DNA of 64,000 nucleotides from Chryseobacterium indologenes. GTDB taxonomy: Bacteria > Bacteroidota > Bacteroidia > Flavobacteriales > Weeksellaceae. The stretch is taken from contig NZ_CP018786.1 in NCBI RefSeq assembly GCF_002025665.1, positions 2,852,001 through 2,916,000 on the forward strand, written 5' to 3'. Every line of letters starts with the position of its first letter. Within the stretch, counting starts at the first letter, position 1. The translations under genes and the position numbers were made by a program. The notes below the pieces were generated by a model, which did no database searches, was not told the origin of the DNA, and saw nothing but the letters and a program-made list of their open reading frames with translations. Positions 1 through 7,923 of this stretch are shown here, in pieces.

Positions 1-821
1 GTTCCTCCACTGCTAACATAGGCGCTCCAACTTGCATTATCAGGAAAATCCGCACCTTTATTATAGGTAGCATAAGGATAGAAATAATCGTCGAAATGCA
101 CAGCATCAATATCATATCTTTTTACAATATCTTTCACCACATTGGACACATGGCCTTGCGTTTTCGGATTAGCCGGATCAAACCAGTACATTCCGTTCTT
201 TAATCTTACTACAATATCAGACAGCTTATTGGCCATCGACAGGTTATTAACAGCTCCGCCATTCGTATGGTGTGCACGGTAAGGATTTAACCAGACATGC
301 AATTCCAGCCCTCTTTTATGAGCTTCTTCAATCCAGAACTGAAGCGGATCATAGTTTGGATATGGAGACTTTCCTGTTTCTCCGGTCAGAAAGTAAGACC
401 ATGGTTCGATATTACTTGTATAAAGTGCATCTGCGGAAGGTCTGATCTGGAAAATAGCGGCGTTGAAATTATTGTCTTTCAGCATATCAAGCATACTAAT
501 AGCCTCTGCTTTCTGCTGTTCCACCGTGAGATCATTTCTTGAAGGCCAGTTGATATTGGCAACACTGGCAATCCATGCTCCTCGGAATTCTCTTTTGATT
601 TCCGGAAGATTGGTTCTGAAGTTTTCTTCCGTTGAAGCTGCTGTTCCTGTTGTAGGTTTTGTAGCTGTTGGATTTACTTTTGGAGGATTTGTATTGTTGG
701 TTGGTTTTGTCGGATTCTTTGTGGAAGGTGTTTTTACAACATTGTTCTGAACGGAACATGAGGTAGTGTAAGAGGCAAAAAAGCCCAGTAAAACGATAAG
801 TTTTAATTTATTCATTCTCAT
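1..821 (-). CDS. Family 10-like glycoside hydrolase lipoprotein (GHL10/DUF187, YngK-like), partial
   Basis: Reading the minus strand from ATG 821 gives an open frame of 273 codons that runs off the left edge, so the C-terminus is missing. The product starts with a hydrophobic signal ending in TTSC (Cys22), suggesting a lipoprotein. An Asn/Pro/Thr-rich linker follows to about residue 65, then the GHL10 hallmark FRGAWIASVANINWPS from residue 79 and HFDDYFYPY near residue 250. The family has a TIM-barrel fold and is predicted to hydrolyse glycans at the cell surface; the substrate cannot be told from sequence. A TAGTTTTG -7 box at 827-834 lies so close that ATG 815 (MNKLK) may be the true start. 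Confidence 0.85.
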   Translation of the reverse strand, partial: MRMNKLKLIVLLGFFASYTTSCSVQNNVVKTPSTKNPTKPTNNTNPPKVNPTATKPTTGTAASTEENFRTNLPEIKREFRGAWIASVANINWPSRNDLTVEQQKAEAISMLDMLKDNNFNAAIFQIRPSADALYTSNIEPWSYFLTGETGKSPYPNYDPLQFWIEEAHKRGLELHVWLNPYRAHHTNGGAVNNLSMANKLSDIVVRLKNGMYWFDPANPKTQGHVSNVVKDIVKRYDIDAVHFDDYFYPYATYNKGADFPDNASWSAYVSSGG

Positions 822-901
822 AGTCACAAAACTACATTAAAATTTATTTTTATTCTTAGAGATTATTATGCCAAAATAAGCATTTTAATGGGTTGGCATA
901 G

Positions 902-932
902 AAAAAAAGCCCCGAAAATCGAGGCTTTATTA
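902..932 (-). terminator. Terminator of typA
   Basis: AAAGCC (906-911) pairs with GGCTTT (923-928). On the minus strand the hairpin is followed by a run of seven T, and it lies 20 nt past the typA stop. Confidence 0.75.
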
Positions 933-950
933 TATTTTAAGAATTTTAGA

Positions 951-2756
951 TTATGCTTTCGCTCCTCTTTCAACTCTTTTTCTTTCTTCTTCAGAAAGGA
1001 TTTTCTTTCTCATTCTGATGAAGTTTGGAGTAACCTCGATAGCTTCATCACCCTGGATGTATTCCATACATTCTTCCAGAGAGAATAAGATTTTTGGAGC
1101 AACACCAGTATCTTTATCTTTTCCAGAAGCTCTCATGTTATTCAACTGTTTTGCTTCAACGATGTTTACTACTAAGTCACCAGGTTTGTTTTGTTCACCG
1201 ATGATCATTCCTGTGTAGATTTCCTCACCCGGATCAACGAAAAACTTACCTCTATCCTGTAGTTTAGCAATAGAATATTCTGTAGCAGGACCTGTAGTTT
1301 TGCTGATCAGAACCCCATTGTTTCTTCCTGGGATAGCACCTTTGAAAGGCTTATATTCTGTGAAACGGTGTGCCATGATAGCTTCACCTGCAGTAGCTGT
1401 CAACATCTGAGAACGTAATCCGATCAAACCTCTTGAAGGAATTTCGAATTCCATGTGCTGCATTTCACCTTTAGTTTCCATGATGTGAAGGTCACCTTTT
1501 CTCTGAGTTGCCAGGTCGATAACTCTTGAAGCAAATTCTTCAGGAACATCAACAACTAAAGATTCATAAGGCTCACATTTCTCACCGTCAATTTCTTTGA
1601 AGATAACCTGCGGCTGACCAATTGTCATTTCGTACCCTTCTCTTCTCATTGTTTCGATCAAAACAGATAAGTGAAGGATCCCTCTACCAAATACCAGGAA
1701 TGTGTTTGCATCATCAGTCTGTTGAACTCTTAATGCAAGGTTTTTCTCTAATTCTTTAGTTAATCTTTCTTTAAGGTGGTTTGAAGTTACATATTTACCA
1801 TCTTTACCGAAGAAAGGTGAGTTGTTGATAGAGAACGTCATGTTCAACGTAGGTTCGTCAATTGCCGTTCTTTCCAATGGCTCAGGATTTTCAAGATCAA
1901 CGAAAGAATCACCAATCTGGAAAGCATCAAAACCTACTACAGCACAGATATCTCCTGCTTTTACTTCAGTTACTTTTTTCTTTCCTAATCCTTCAAAAAC
2001 GTAAAGTTCTTTTACTTTTCCTTTTACAATTTTACCTTCTGCCTGAGCAAGACCGATCCATTGAGATTCTTTGATCTCACCTCTTGTCACTTTCCCGATG
2101 GCAATTCTTCCTAAGAAAGAAGAGAAGTCAAGAGAAGTAATCTGCATCTGAAGATTTCCTTCTGTTACTTTCGGTTCAGGAACATATTGTAAAATACCGT
2201 CTAATAATGGTAAGATATCTTCAGTTTGCTCTAATGAAGTGTTGAACCATCCTTGTTTTGAAGATCCATAGAACGTAGGGAAATCCAATTGCTCTTCTGT
2301 AGCTTCAAGGTTGAAGAATAAATCAAATACTTTATCATGAACTTCGTCAGGACGGCAGTTTGGCTTATCTACTTTGTTGATAACCACTAATGGTCTCAAT
2401 CCTAATTCCAATGCTTTCTGAAGTACGAATCTTGTTTGTGGCATTGGTCCTTCGAACGCATCCACTAACAAAATAACCCCATCAGCCATTTTCAATACTC
2501 TTTCTACTTCTCCACCAAAATCGGCGTGACCAGGAGTATCAATTACGTTAATTTTTGTGTCTTTATAAGTAACAGAAATATTCTTGGATAAGATGGTGAT
2601 CCCTCTTTCTCTTTCAAGATCGTTGTTATCCATAATTAACTCCCCACTCTCCTGATTTTCTCTGAAAATGTTGGTAGCGTGAATGATCTTGTCAACCAAA
2701 GTCGTCTTTCCGTGGTCAACGTGTGCGATAATCGCAATATTTCTAATGTTTTGCAT
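951..2756 (-). CDS. typA: Ribosome-associated translational GTPase TypA/BipA
   Basis: 601 aa, the usual length for TypA/BipA, a translation-factor GTPase that binds 70S ribosomes and helps ribosome assembly and stress adaptation. G1 is AHVDHGKTTL at residues 11-20. ERERGITI (G2), DTPGHADFGGEVER (G3) and NKVDKP (G4) follow in order. The EF-G-like C-terminal part carries the TypA signature RGLIGLRSQMLTATAGEA. The start ATG at 2756 gives the conserved MQNIRNIAIIAHVDHG opening. The gene is monocistronic, with its own -7 box upstream and a terminator behind. Confidence 0.97.
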   Translation of the reverse strand: MQNIRNIAIIAHVDHGKTTLVDKIIHATNIFRENQESGELIMDNNDLERERGITILSKNISVTYKDTKINVIDTPGHADFGGEVERVLKMADGVILLVDAFEGPMPQTRFVLQKALELGLRPLVVINKVDKPNCRPDEVHDKVFDLFFNLEATEEQLDFPTFYGSSKQGWFNTSLEQTEDILPLLDGILQYVPEPKVTEGNLQMQITSLDFSSFLGRIAIGKVTRGEIKESQWIGLAQAEGKIVKGKVKELYVFEGLGKKKVTEVKAGDICAVVGFDAFQIGDSFVDLENPEPLERTAIDEPTLNMTFSINNSPFFGKDGKYVTSNHLKERLTKELEKNLALRVQQTDDANTFLVFGRGILHLSVLIETMRREGYEMTIGQPQVIFKEIDGEKCEPYESLVVDVPEEFASRVIDLATQRKGDLHIMETKGEMQHMEFEIPSRGLIGLRSQMLTATAGEAIMAHRFTEYKPFKGAIPGRNNGVLISKTTGPATEYSIAKLQDRGKFFVDPGEEIYTGMIIGEQNKPGDLVVNIVEAKQLNNMRASGKDKDTGVAPKILFSLEECMEYIQGDEAIEVTPNFIRMRKKILSEEERKRVERGAKA

Positions 2757-2774
2757 AAAAGATTTTTACGGGTG

Positions 2775-2782
2775 CAAAAGTA
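2775..2782 (-). promoter_or_regulatory. typA promoter -7 box
   Basis: The minus strand reads TACTTTTG, matching the Bacteroidota TAnnTTTG consensus, about 20 nt before the typA start. No convincing -33 TTTG is visible. Confidence 0.55.
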
Positions 2783-2861
2783 GTGATTTTTAATGAAAAA
2801 ATATTTAGTTATCTAAATATTTAATAATTTGTTTAAAATACTTATTTACAAGACAATAAAA

Positions 2862-2885
2862 AAAGAGTGTCGAAAAACACTCTTT
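2862..2885 (-). terminator. Terminator of the GG-leader peptide gene
   Basis: Perfect 9-bp stem AAAGAGTGT / ACACTCTTT with a 6-nt loop, followed on the minus strand by an extended T run. It sits 8 nt after the stop codon. Confidence 0.85.
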
Positions 2886-2892
2886 AAGTTAT

Positions 2893-3099
2893 TTATACAC
2901 AAGCTTGTATTTCGCATGGATCTATTACCGGCGGTTCTCCGCAGATGATATCAAATTCTGCACAATTACTGGAGAATCCGGTTGCCCATCCCCATCTTAC
3001 AGCACATGTATCGGCATCTTTGCATCTTACCATTCCTTTAATGATTCCTCCCTGAACTGATTTCATTTCAGTTCTGGAAATTTTTCTAAGATTTCTCAT
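2893..3099 (-). CDS. Bacteriocin-like double-glycine leader peptide, Cys-rich
   Basis: 68 aa. The open frame extends upstream to 3153, but the start is placed at ATG 3099 because the product then begins MRNLRKISRTEMKSVQGG. That is the leader shape of Bacteroidota double-glycine peptides (LRKLSR..MK.I.GG), which are cut after GG by C39-peptidase ABC exporters. The predicted mature core of about 50 residues has six cysteines, which could form three disulfides, and a Pro-rich C-terminal half. No exporter, immunity or modification gene is adjacent, so the peptide is an orphan here. A role as bacteriocin or signal is inference. Confidence 0.75.
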   Translation of the reverse strand: MRNLRKISRTEMKSVQGGIIKGMVRCKDADTCAVRWGWATGFSSNCAEFDIICGEPPVIDPCEIQACV

Positions 3100-3208
3100 G
3101 TTATTTTGTTTATGTGTTATTAGCATGATAAAAATATAAAAAAAACATAACAATTAATATGTTATTCAAATATTTAACATTTCGAAAAACTATTTTTAAC
3201 ATTCACAA

Positions 3209-3463
3209 TCAATGCCTTATCAACCTGCAAAACACGACAAGGTCAATTAAAACAACCAGTATAAATTTCATGAGAAAAGACTTTTTAGAAACTTTATGAT
3301 TGAATAGAATCATTCCGGAAGCGGCTCCTAAAATTCCACCTAAAAGAGAGAGGACCAAAAGAGTGTTTTCTGAAATTCTCCATTGATGTTTTTGGGCTTG
3401 CCATTTATCAAAACCAAAGACGCCAAAAGTAATCAGATTGGCTATAAGGAGAAAAGGAATCAT
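3209..3463 (-). CDS. DUF1294 family small membrane protein
   Basis: 84 aa with three hydrophobic segments. It has the family pattern: an Asn-rich first helix ending FGFDKWQAQ, a WRISENTLL stretch, then GGILGAASGMILFNHKVSKKSF. The frame could extend to a TTG at 3484, but a TACTTTTG -7 box at 3482-3489 overlaps it, so ATG 3463 (MIPFLLIANL) is preferred. The function of DUF1294 is unknown; members are small inner-membrane proteins. Confidence 0.85.
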   Translation of the reverse strand: MIPFLLIANLITFGVFGFDKWQAQKHQWRISENTLLVLSLLGGILGAASGMILFNHKVSKKSFLMKFILVVLIDLVVFCRLIRH

Positions 3464-3481
3464 TCTAAAATTAATTTGCAG

Positions 3482-3489
3482 CAAAAGTA
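3482..3489 (-). promoter_or_regulatory. -7 box that decides the DUF1294 start
   Basis: TACTTTTG on the minus strand, with a TTG about 21 nt upstream as a possible -33 element. Transcription would start near 3475, inside the longer reading frame, which excludes the TTG start at 3484. Confidence 0.6.
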
Positions 3490-3508
3490 AAGCTTAATTT
3501 GTACATAG

Positions 3509-3952
<444 letters not shown>

Positions 3953-3983
3953 TTCCTTTATCCATTTAAGGAAAAAATCCAAA

Positions 3984-4014
3984 TAAAAAGAGCTGTCTTC
4001 ATGAAGACAGCTCT
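3984..4014 (-). terminator. Terminator between convergent genes
   Basis: Arms AGAGCTGTCTTC (3989-4000) and GAAGACAGCTCT (4003-4014) pair over 12 bp, though a real loop would open a few pairs. T-rich sequence follows only on the minus strand, so it mainly serves the YceI gene. Confidence 0.75.
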
Positions 4015-4038
4015 GGTAGTTATTAAAGTTTAAATAAC

Positions 4039-4716
4039 TTATTTTTTAGCTTTTACGTCGATTGCAATCTCGATATCTTTGCTGATCATCCATTCTGCAG
4101 GATCTGCTTCAGAAGTACCGAATTTAAGCCCCCAATCTGCTCTGTTTACAGTAAATTTAGCCTGAATCGCTGCTGAATTTTCAGCTACTTCTACTTTCGC
4201 AGGGAAAGTAACATTCATTGTTTTTCCTGATAAAGTAAGGTTTCCGCTTACTGTTTTATTAGCACCAGCTACTGCATCTTTTGGCGCTTCTTTCAAATCT
4301 GCAACACTTGTAATTTTGAAATCTGAAGTAGGGTTTTTCGCTACATCAAAGAAATCAGGATTTTTAAGGTGAGCTTCAAGATCAGCCGGTTTTTTATCTT
4401 TTTCTGTTACTGAAGCCGGATCTACTTTGATAGAGGTCATATCAATCACAAAGTTTCCTGCAGAAACCTGACCTGCATCAACACTGATATCTCCAGACTT
4501 CACCGTAAGTGTTCCCCAACGAGGTGCCATTCCTCCTTTGTGGAAAGCTTTCCAGTTTACTACTGAGCCTACTGTATCTACTGCCAATGTTTCTCCTTTG
4601 CTCTCTGCTACAGTTTGTTCCTGAGCCGTAGCTGCTGTTTCTGCTGTTTTTCCTTTATCACATGATGCCAAAAGCAAACCTACTCCTACTAATGCAATTA
4701 CGCTAATTTTTTTCAT
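4039..4716 (-). CDS. YceI family lipoprotein
   Basis: 225 aa. The N-terminus MKKISVIALVGVGLLLASC is a signal peptide with a lipobox (Cys19), so the protein should be lipid-anchored. A roughly 170-residue YceI domain follows the low-complexity linker: VDTVGSVVNWKAFHKGG, GNFVIDMTSIKVDP, HLKNPDFFDV, SGNLTLSGKTMNVTFPAKVEV and NRADWGLKFG. YceI proteins are lipocalin-like barrels that bind long isoprenoid-type ligands; the ligand here is unknown. The gene is single, with its own promoter and terminator. Confidence 0.93.
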   Translation of the reverse strand: MKKISVIALVGVGLLLASCDKGKTAETAATAQEQTVAESKGETLAVDTVGSVVNWKAFHKGGMAPRWGTLTVKSGDISVDAGQVSAGNFVIDMTSIKVDPASVTEKDKKPADLEAHLKNPDFFDVAKNPTSDFKITSVADLKEAPKDAVAGANKTVSGNLTLSGKTMNVTFPAKVEVAENSAAIQAKFTVNRADWGLKFGTSEADPAEWMISKDIEIAIDVKAKK

Positions 4717-4764
4717 ATTGAACTGTTTTAAAAAAGTTTATTGAAATTTTGTTGTTTTCGGGTA

Positions 4765-4772
4765 CAAAAATA
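4765..4772 (-). promoter_or_regulatory. YceI gene promoter -7 box
   Basis: TATTTTTG on the minus strand, about 50 nt before the start codon at 4716. Confidence 0.5.
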
Positions 4773-4827
4773 GAAAAACCTATTTGGAGGAGCCTTAACA
4801 TACATCAAGAAATGTGGTATTTTGATA

Positions 4828-5139
4828 TTATTTACAATCATAGATCCATTTACGATATACATCCCATCTGTATTGAGAATCATAACTACTGGAGAATTCC
4901 GTATCCTTTTGAGTTCCATTCCTGGAGCATTCAACGGAATTATCTTTCTGTGGGTTTCCTTTAACCACCCATCCTGTATCAGAGTAATCAGTATAAGTAC
5001 CATCATTCCCGTTTTTTAAAATCACGGTCCGTCCATATTCCTGTACTGTGCAATTGCACTTTTTAGGCTCTTCATATTCTGTAACTGTACAAGATATTAT
5101 AAAAGAAAAACAGATGAATAGTATAAATATTTTTCTCAT
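4828..5139 (-). CDS. Hypothetical lipoprotein
   Basis: 103 aa. MRKIFILFICFSFIISC is a lipoprotein signal with Cys17 at the cleavage site. The mature part is short and polar (CNCTVQEYGRTV, then a YTDYSDTGWVV region) with four further cysteines that could form disulfides. I recognise no domain. It follows the same strand as the YceI gene but has 111 nt between them containing a promoter, so it is probably a separate unit. Confidence 0.65.
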   Translation of the reverse strand: MRKIFILFICFSFIISCTVTEYEEPKKCNCTVQEYGRTVILKNGNDGTYTDYSDTGWVVKGNPQKDNSVECSRNGTQKDTEFSSSYDSQYRWDVYRKWIYDCK

Positions 5140-5409
5140 GTTTATTATTGCGGTTATTAGGTTTTAGCAAAGCATAAATAAGTAAATATTTAAACATTAT
5201 CATATATCAAACAAAAAATTAAATATTAGTTTTCTATTATTTAAGATTAAATTAATAAATATCCACAATAACTCTTCGATACACCATCAAAATATTAAAA
5301 AAAATTAGTGTTTTTGTTTTTTCAGTTGAATTTATTTTTTTCTGTTTTAATTTATTACAAAAAATGTAATTTTACCGCCTCGTACAAAAACACAAACTTT
5401 CATACAAAC

Positions 5410-7806
5410 ATGTCAAAAAAACTAATAACTGCACTTGCAATAAGCACAATGTATTGCATCAACGCACAAACAAAAGCTGAAGAAGCAATTAAAACTCTTG
5501 AACAAAAATATCCTCAGGAAAAAATACATTTATTATTGAATAAAAACAGTTTTGTTGCAGGAGATAATTTATGGTTTAAAGCTTTCGTATTTGATGGATA
5601 TACTACCACAAACACATCAAGTTCTCTATTTATAGAACTGTATGACAAAAATAAGAATCAAATTAGTAAAAAACTTTTTCCATTAATAAATGGAGAAGGA
5701 AATGGAAGCATTTCTTTACCGGATTCTTTAAAGGAAGATATATATTACGTCAGAGCCTATACCACCTGGATGGCAAACTTTAGTGAAGATTTTCAGCTCG
5801 TAAAGCCTATTCCCATATACAATCCCACTTCTCCCGAAAAATTAACCGCAAACAACGATTCCCATTGGACAGCCTCTGTGCATCCTGAAAGTGGAAGCTT
5901 CATAGATGGAATCAACACCAAATTTGCTGTAAGACTACAATCAAATGGAGAAGCTCCTTCCAACTGGGAAGGCTATATAACCGATACAGACAATCCAAAT
6001 GTAAAGATTTCAACATTCAAAGGGCTGGACCAAAATGTTGGTTTATTCAGCCTTACCCCAAAGAGTGGAAAAAAATATCAATTGATAGTTCAGGATAGTC
6101 AGGGACAAACTCAAAACATTTCTCTTCCAGATGTTTCGCCATCAGGAATCAACCTTCAAGTAACCAGCGATAAAAATCATCTTACTTATTCCTTACAATC
6201 AAAGAACCTACCGGAGAGCTCAAAATATTTTAAAATTATAGGAACAATGGCCAATCAATTGGTCTATAAAGCCAAGATTAGCAAGATTTCAAATGATACT
6301 CAATACCCTATTTCTTACAATCAACTTGTTAATGGTATTTTACAGCTCACAGTTTTTGATGATAAAGAGAATATTATAGCAAGCAGGTTGTCTTTTGTAC
6401 AACCACAGTCTTTACAAGTCAAAAAGCCCGCCTTAGAATCTATTTCTTTAAGTAACAGCCCTCGGGGGAAAAGTTCATTTGATATTTCTAAAAATTCAAA
6501 TCACCCTAATTATACCGTATTAATAACTGATTCAGGGGTTGGTAACACAGAAGAAGATCAGAATTTGCTAAGCTCTTTTTGGCTTACCGGAGATATTACC
6601 TCAAAAATCACCAAACCCGCTCAGTATTTCTCTCCCCGTTCTAATACAGATGCATTGGATGCCCTTCTAATTTCAGAAAAATGGAAAAGATTTGACTGGC
6701 AATCTATAATGTCTGGAAACTACCCTGTTATTAAATATGAGCCACAAAACTTTCTTTCTTATAAAGGAAAGATCAATGTTCAGGGAAAACCTTCTCCTAA
6801 TACAGATTTAAATTTAATTTTTGACACCAACTCAGGTCCTCAGATCTTTCAGATAAAATCTGACAGCAATGGTTTTTTTACATTGAACAATCTGCTTTTT
6901 GAAGATTCAATGAAATTTTCTTATCAATTAAACACCAAACAGACTGACCCTAATTATACTGTTTTTTTTCAGCCTAGTTATGAGTTTATTCCTTATCAAA
7001 AGAAACTACCTTTAACACCCTATCAATTAACACCTCGATCTGCTAACGAACAACCTTCTAATGAAGTTACCAGAGCTATTACAGCCCTTAATACTCAAAA
7101 AGCCATCAGCGATAAAGTTATCAATATTGCAGAGGTAAAATTAAAGGGAGAATTAAAGGATAAAACAAAAAAATTAAATAAGCAATTAAGTAGTTCTCTT
7201 TTCACAAGTATTAACGAAAGCGTCTTTGATTTTGTTAACAATCCAAATCTCCAAGGTTCAACCAATATCTTGCAGTGGTTGCAGGGTAAAGTTGCCGGTC
7301 TTAATGTTCAATTCCAAAATGGAGACTATATACCTTACATCAGAGGAAGTGCAGCCGGTGTATTCCTAGACGAGGTAAATGTTGACCCTGGACAAATATC
7401 TAGTTTACCTATGTCTGAAATTGCTATGGTAAAAGTAAGCAAAGGGTCTATTGTAGGAGTTTTTGGAGGAGAATTAGGTATTATTGCAATTTATACCAAA
7501 AGAAGTGGTCCTTCAGGAAAAACAATCGATAAAAGTTTACCTTCACAGTTAAGAAAAATAACATTAAACGGATATAATAAAGAGATTCCTTTTGACAATC
7601 CTGTTTATGAAAATGACAGTTTTAAGAGTATTCCACAGGACACCAGAAGTATTCTTTACTGGAATCCTTATTTAGAAGATCAATCTCCAGAACCTTCAAA
7701 CATCCAGTTTTACAACAATGATGATGCTAAGAAATATAAAATCATTATAATGGGATATGATAAAAATAGTGAAACTCCTCTTTATTATAATGAAGTTCTG
7801 CCTTAA
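5410..7806 (+). CDS. MG2-like surface protein with an isolated TonB plug-like domain
   Basis: 798 aa from ATG 5410, chosen over the longer frame from 5308 because it gives the signal peptide MSKKLITALAISTMYCINAQ. The N-terminal third has an alpha-2-macroglobulin MG2-like pattern (EKIHLLLNKNSFVAGDNLWFKAFV). A carboxypeptidase-regulatory-like domain lies at about residues 455-530 (YKGKINVQGKPSPNTDLNL). Residues 640-700 resemble a TonB-receptor plug (ILQWLQGKVAGLN...PYIRG...VFLDEVNV...IAMVKVSKG), but no beta-barrel follows. Bacteroidota have many such barrel-less plug proteins of unknown role, presumably periplasmic or outer-membrane partners. Confidence 0.8.
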   Translation: MSKKLITALAISTMYCINAQTKAEEAIKTLEQKYPQEKIHLLLNKNSFVAGDNLWFKAFVFDGYTTTNTSSSLFIELYDKNKNQISKKLFPLINGEGNGSISLPDSLKEDIYYVRAYTTWMANFSEDFQLVKPIPIYNPTSPEKLTANNDSHWTASVHPESGSFIDGINTKFAVRLQSNGEAPSNWEGYITDTDNPNVKISTFKGLDQNVGLFSLTPKSGKKYQLIVQDSQGQTQNISLPDVSPSGINLQVTSDKNHLTYSLQSKNLPESSKYFKIIGTMANQLVYKAKISKISNDTQYPISYNQLVNGILQLTVFDDKENIIASRLSFVQPQSLQVKKPALESISLSNSPRGKSSFDISKNSNHPNYTVLITDSGVGNTEEDQNLLSSFWLTGDITSKITKPAQYFSPRSNTDALDALLISEKWKRFDWQSIMSGNYPVIKYEPQNFLSYKGKINVQGKPSPNTDLNLIFDTNSGPQIFQIKSDSNGFFTLNNLLFEDSMKFSYQLNTKQTDPNYTVFFQPSYEFIPYQKKLPLTPYQLTPRSANEQPSNEVTRAITALNTQKAISDKVINIAEVKLKGELKDKTKKLNKQLSSSLFTSINESVFDFVNNPNLQGSTNILQWLQGKVAGLNVQFQNGDYIPYIRGSAAGVFLDEVNVDPGQISSLPMSEIAMVKVSKGSIVGVFGGELGIIAIYTKRSGPSGKTIDKSLPSQLRKITLNGYNKEIPFDNPVYENDSFKSIPQDTRSILYWNPYLEDQSPEPSNIQFYNNDDAKKYKIIIMGYDKNSETPLYYNEVLP

Positions 7807-7827
7807 TTAATTTAAAAATTATCATAC

Positions 7828-7863
7828 AGCCTGATTACATTTTCTGTAATCAGGCTTTTTTTT
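7828..7863 (+). terminator. Strong terminator after the MG2/plug gene
   Basis: Perfect 11-bp stem AGCCTGATTAC / GTAATCAGGCT followed by eight T residues. Confidence 0.9.
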
Positions 7864-7923
7864 ATATTTCAATTTCATTTTTTCCATTCCAAAACCCTAT
7901 TTTAGCTATCCGAAAACAGAACA

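Noticed and set aside
297..759. Open frames on both strands inside 1-821
   Set aside because: They lie within the GHL10 coding sequence, which reads through on the minus strand with recognisable family motifs.
3464..3484. Upstream extension of the DUF1294 gene to a TTG start
   Set aside because: The codon lies inside the TACTTTTG -7 box, so the transcript starts after it.
5308..5409. 34-residue N-terminal extension of the MG2/plug protein
   Set aside because: The internal ATG 5410 gives a standard signal peptide; the extension is an AT-rich untranslated region.
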